From contig CM032126.1 in NCBI GenBank assembly GCA_018894105.1, forward strand, positions 28,060,391 through 28,124,390: a stretch of 64,000 nucleotides of DNA. Reading direction: 5' to 3'. Positions 61,223 through 64,000 of the stretch are shown here, piece after piece (within the stretch, counting starts at the first letter, position 1; the number at the start of each line of letters is the position of its first letter). The translations under genes were made by a program, and so were the position numbers. The DNA is from Jacaranda mimosifolia. Its lineage: Eukaryota; Streptophyta; Magnoliopsida; Lamiales; Bignoniaceae. Below the pieces are notes generated by a model that had not been told where the DNA came from, searched no databases, and worked only from the letters and a program-made list of their open reading frames with translations.

Positions 61223-63190
61223 CTGTTGTTTTTGTGTGTTCAAATAGTCAAACATAGAATAATGACGGGGAAATAAGATGGGGAAATTATAGAAACATGT
61301 ATTGCATATTCGTGGTAACTTTGGTTTCATGGAACCAAGCAGTGAAACTTGATAAATTTGTTTAAATGGACCAGATACACAACAGAGAGAAAATTTAGAC
61401 ACAAGAATCCCAAGCTTGAAAGGTTAGGCTGCTTTTGAGTTTTTGGCCTGGGAATGCATGTCAACTCTATAATTACAGCCATAAAGAGACATATCCATGC
61501 TTGGGCTAATAATAATTTACCCCCCATAAAATATGGAATGTTCAGAACACTCTCATGTGAAAAATAAACGTACAAAAAATTTCCATGTGTTTTAAAATAA
61601 TCATGCACACCGCCTCCCCCTTCTCATTTGTTGCTTATTTAACATAATTTTAATATAAAAAGACTAATTTACCCTTAGTCATTTAATATATTTTCAATTC
61701 AATTTAAATAACCTTTTATTATCATATTTTTTTCTTTTCTTTTCTTTTTATTTCTCATTTCTCTCTTCTTCCATTATTTTATATATTTCTCATTTTATAG
61801 ATATATATAAATTTATTATTATTTCTCATTTCTCATTATTTCATATATTCTCATTTTATACATATATAAATTTATTTATAAAATTAAAATCACTTTTATT
61901 TTTACCTTATCAATTATATTAATCTTTCTTTCTATTAATTCATTCCAAAATAAATAAAATTTAAATTTCATAAAAATATATACCATATTTTTTATTTATA
62001 CTTAAATACATATAATACATACATATATATAAATTTATCTATAAAATTTAAATAAATTTTATTTATATATTTTTTCTTTCTAATTATTCATTTCAAATTA
62101 AATATTATATATATTTATTAAAATATATATAATATATTTATATACATATATTTTTTTATAAGATATTTTTACATATATATTAGTATATATGATGTTATTA
62201 TCATATATATATGTGTGTGTGTGTGTGTGTGATAATATATACAATTATTTAATAACATCATCTTTATATAAATTTATCCATAAAATTTATATTTTTTTCT
62301 TTCTAATTATTTATTTCAAATTAAATATTATATATATTTATGAAAATATATAATATATTTATATACATATATATTTTTTATAAGATAGTTATATTTATAT
62401 ATTTATTATCATATATATGATAATATATATAATAATATATAATACATATATAATATATATATATATATATATTACAAAACCTTACACACCCACCCACCCC
62501 ACCTCATCTCCCCAAACCTTACGGGCTGCCATGGTAGCATTGTGGCTAGATCTGGCCAAATCCGACCACTGGCTGCCATGGCCAACGGCGACCGTGTTGA
62601 TGGTTGCCGACAGCCACCATCTACTTTAGATTTTTTTTTTATATGATCGTTGGTTGCCGGCTGCCAGTGGTAGTCATTTATTTATATAATTATATATATA
62701 AATGATAATATGTATATATACACACTTGTATATATAATATATAAACATTATATATATGATAATATATTATATTGTATATATATATGTTTTATATATTTTT
62801 TTAAAGAATATATAATATGATTTGATTTAAACCATTGATTTTTTTAAAAGGAGATCCAATGGTTGATGAATAAGGGCATAATTATTTTTTTATATATAAA
62901 CATTTAAGCCAAAATGCATGCATAGGCGCGTGTTCTACACTCACGCTCTCAAAGAGGGTTCGTTGCATGGTTTATAAAATGACAAGGAGGTTTTATAAAT
63001 ATATATATATATTCACAAAGGGTCTTTTGTCTATTTCATTTTTCACAGGGGATAAAATCATTTTTTCCCATCCATGCCTATTTCAGGTATCATAGGATTC
63101 CACCCCACCCTACCCCATCCCCCCAACCCTCCACTCAGGTTTATGGAACTGGAAATTGAAATACAATAATAATAATAATAAATGTCTCAC
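61223..63190 (-). other. AT-rich intron of MED22 copy
   Basis: Bounded by a GTGAG donor (63190-63186) and an AG acceptor (61224-61223). It is about 2 kb, far richer in A+T than the exons. A ~150-170-bp segment occurs twice (about 62030-62200 and 62270-62420, sharing TTTCTTTCTAATTATT and TTTCAAATTAAATATTATAT), separated by a (TG)n run. A GC-richer patch at 62480-62650 is unassigned. Confidence 0.65.
62030..62420. repeat. AT-rich tandem duplication with (TG)n between
   Basis: Two similar 150-170-bp copies flank a (TG)n microsatellite at about 62211-62230, inside the MED22-copy intron. Confidence 0.6.
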
Positions 63191-63256
63191 CATCCTAGCA
63201 GCACGCATCTCCATCATGAAAGATTCTTGGGAATTTTGCACTGGTGGATCATAAAC
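63191..63256 (-). pseudogene. MED22: MED22 internal-exon-like
   Basis: A 66-bp exon, 22 codons, reading VYDPPVQNSQESFMMEMRAA then RM. It matches the plant MED22 segment VNDPPV-NSQE-F-MEMRAARM. It is bounded by a TTAG acceptor (63258-63257) and a GTGAG donor. Its phase-0 end joins in frame to VQAAD of the next exon (61222). The residue after V is Y where N or S is usual. Upstream exons were not found in the window and may lie beyond 64000. Confidence 0.85.
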
Positions 63257-63740
63257 CTAAGATGTATATAGTCCATCCTCGTGAAAAATGATTCTATGAC
63301 CAGAAAAATGCTCAAACCTCAAAAAAAATTAAGCAAGAAGAGAATGCTTTGTATGAATAACGAAAACCTAAAGATATCATTTTTGAACTGGCTTATCTAT
63401 GGGAACACACACACTCAGAAAAGAGGAAAATGTAGAGAGCAAACCAAGAAACCAACTCTTCTGAATTTTAAACCTAGATTATTTTGACTCATACCTTCAA
63501 CATTCATCTTTCACAAAGAGAAAAATAAGTGAAGAAAACTTGGACATACAACGAACAACGACATCGAAATCCCCGGAGATAGATCACTCAGATAACCAGC
63601 CAGCTTGCCAGTCTTTCTAACCCTTGGAATTGGAAAAGATGGACATCAATACTTTCACAAAGCAGAGGGAATGGCATGTCGATACGCAAGATTAGCAGCA
63701 GGCATTACTTGGCTAAATTAGGTAAAAGGATACCAAAACA

Positions 63741-63771
<31 letters not shown>

Positions 63772-64000
63772 GGGAAAAGAGAAAAAGCTCAAATAGCTAA
63801 TAGATAGAAACTATACTCACAATATTAGGTCCAACTAAGACGCACTTCATGCACTCAGTTTTAGGTAGGTGCATCATGCTTTGTTAGACATTACATTACA
63901 AAGACACAAGTTCCGAGTATCAATAAGCCGAAGATACATTTTATTATCAGACTCTAGATTTTAATGACAATATTATCAATTACGTCTCAAAGAGCTACAG
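63257..64000. other. Possible MED22-copy upstream intron; unassigned
   Basis: No further MED22 exon was recognised up to the window edge. A poly(A) run lies near 63744-63765. Confidence 0.35.

Noticed and set aside
1..64000. CRISPR arrays, bacterial operons, riboswitches, organelle genes
   Set aside because: No direct-repeat/spacer arrays, ribosome-binding-site-led operons, TPP-type motifs or plastid/mitochondrial genes were seen. The content is plant nuclear repeat DNA.

Overview
This is a window of nuclear DNA from a flowering plant. It is very AT-rich and almost entirely made of transposable elements and their debris. The plant assignment rests on: U6 snRNA genes with the plant USE plus TATA pol III promoter; Ty1/copia, Ty3/gypsy (Tat-type) and LARD-like LTR elements; a plant L1-type LINE with DUF4283, zf-RVT and RNase H domains; CACTA (En/Spm) TNP2 transposase; hAT elements with 8-bp target duplications; and two intron-separated exons of a Mediator subunit 22 (MED22) gene copy. 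No intact protein-coding host gene was found.

Layout. 0-10 kb: four same-strand copies of a ~0.42-0.49 kb non-coding unit (384-860, 6128-6612, 6780-7270, 9288-9710). Their conserved blocks can form hairpins, and the paired positions differ between copies in a compensating way. I could not name this unit, and it is the best candidate for something undescribed. Between the copies lie a duplicated 0.3-kb segment split by a hAT-type insertion, a SINE-like relic and AT-rich MITEs. 10-19 kb: hAT-type elements, an LTR-like segment, a tandem repeat and a small gypsy RT fragment. 19-32 kb: a Ty1/copia relic on the minus strand, interrupted by a 576-bp hAT element (TSD AATTAACA) and by a 9.0-kb LARD-like element (23051-32066, TSD GAACT, ~3-kb LTRs, tRNA-iMet primer site). 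33-38 kb: a poly(A)-tailed, internally deleted LINE. 39.5-45.2 kb: the 3' part of a Tat-lineage gypsy element, with pol, a 68-bp tandem repeat array, and an antisense extra ORF whose intron carries a hAT element.

45.2-57.4 kb: a large inverted duplication (arms 45185-48767 and 52914-57408). Each arm carries a U6 gene and the 5' end of a CACTA element. The spacer carries the rest of the truncated CACTA with broken TNP2 coding sequence. The left U6 matches the canonical plant sequence; the right copy has three substitutions. 57.4-64 kb: AT-rich DNA with a 147-bp CACTA MITE and a 389-bp hAT MITE, then two exons of a frameshifted MED22 copy on the minus strand, separated by a ~2-kb AT-rich intron.

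The genes do not form a pathway. The only loci with plausible current function are the left U6 gene and, more speculatively, the four-copy structured-RNA unit.
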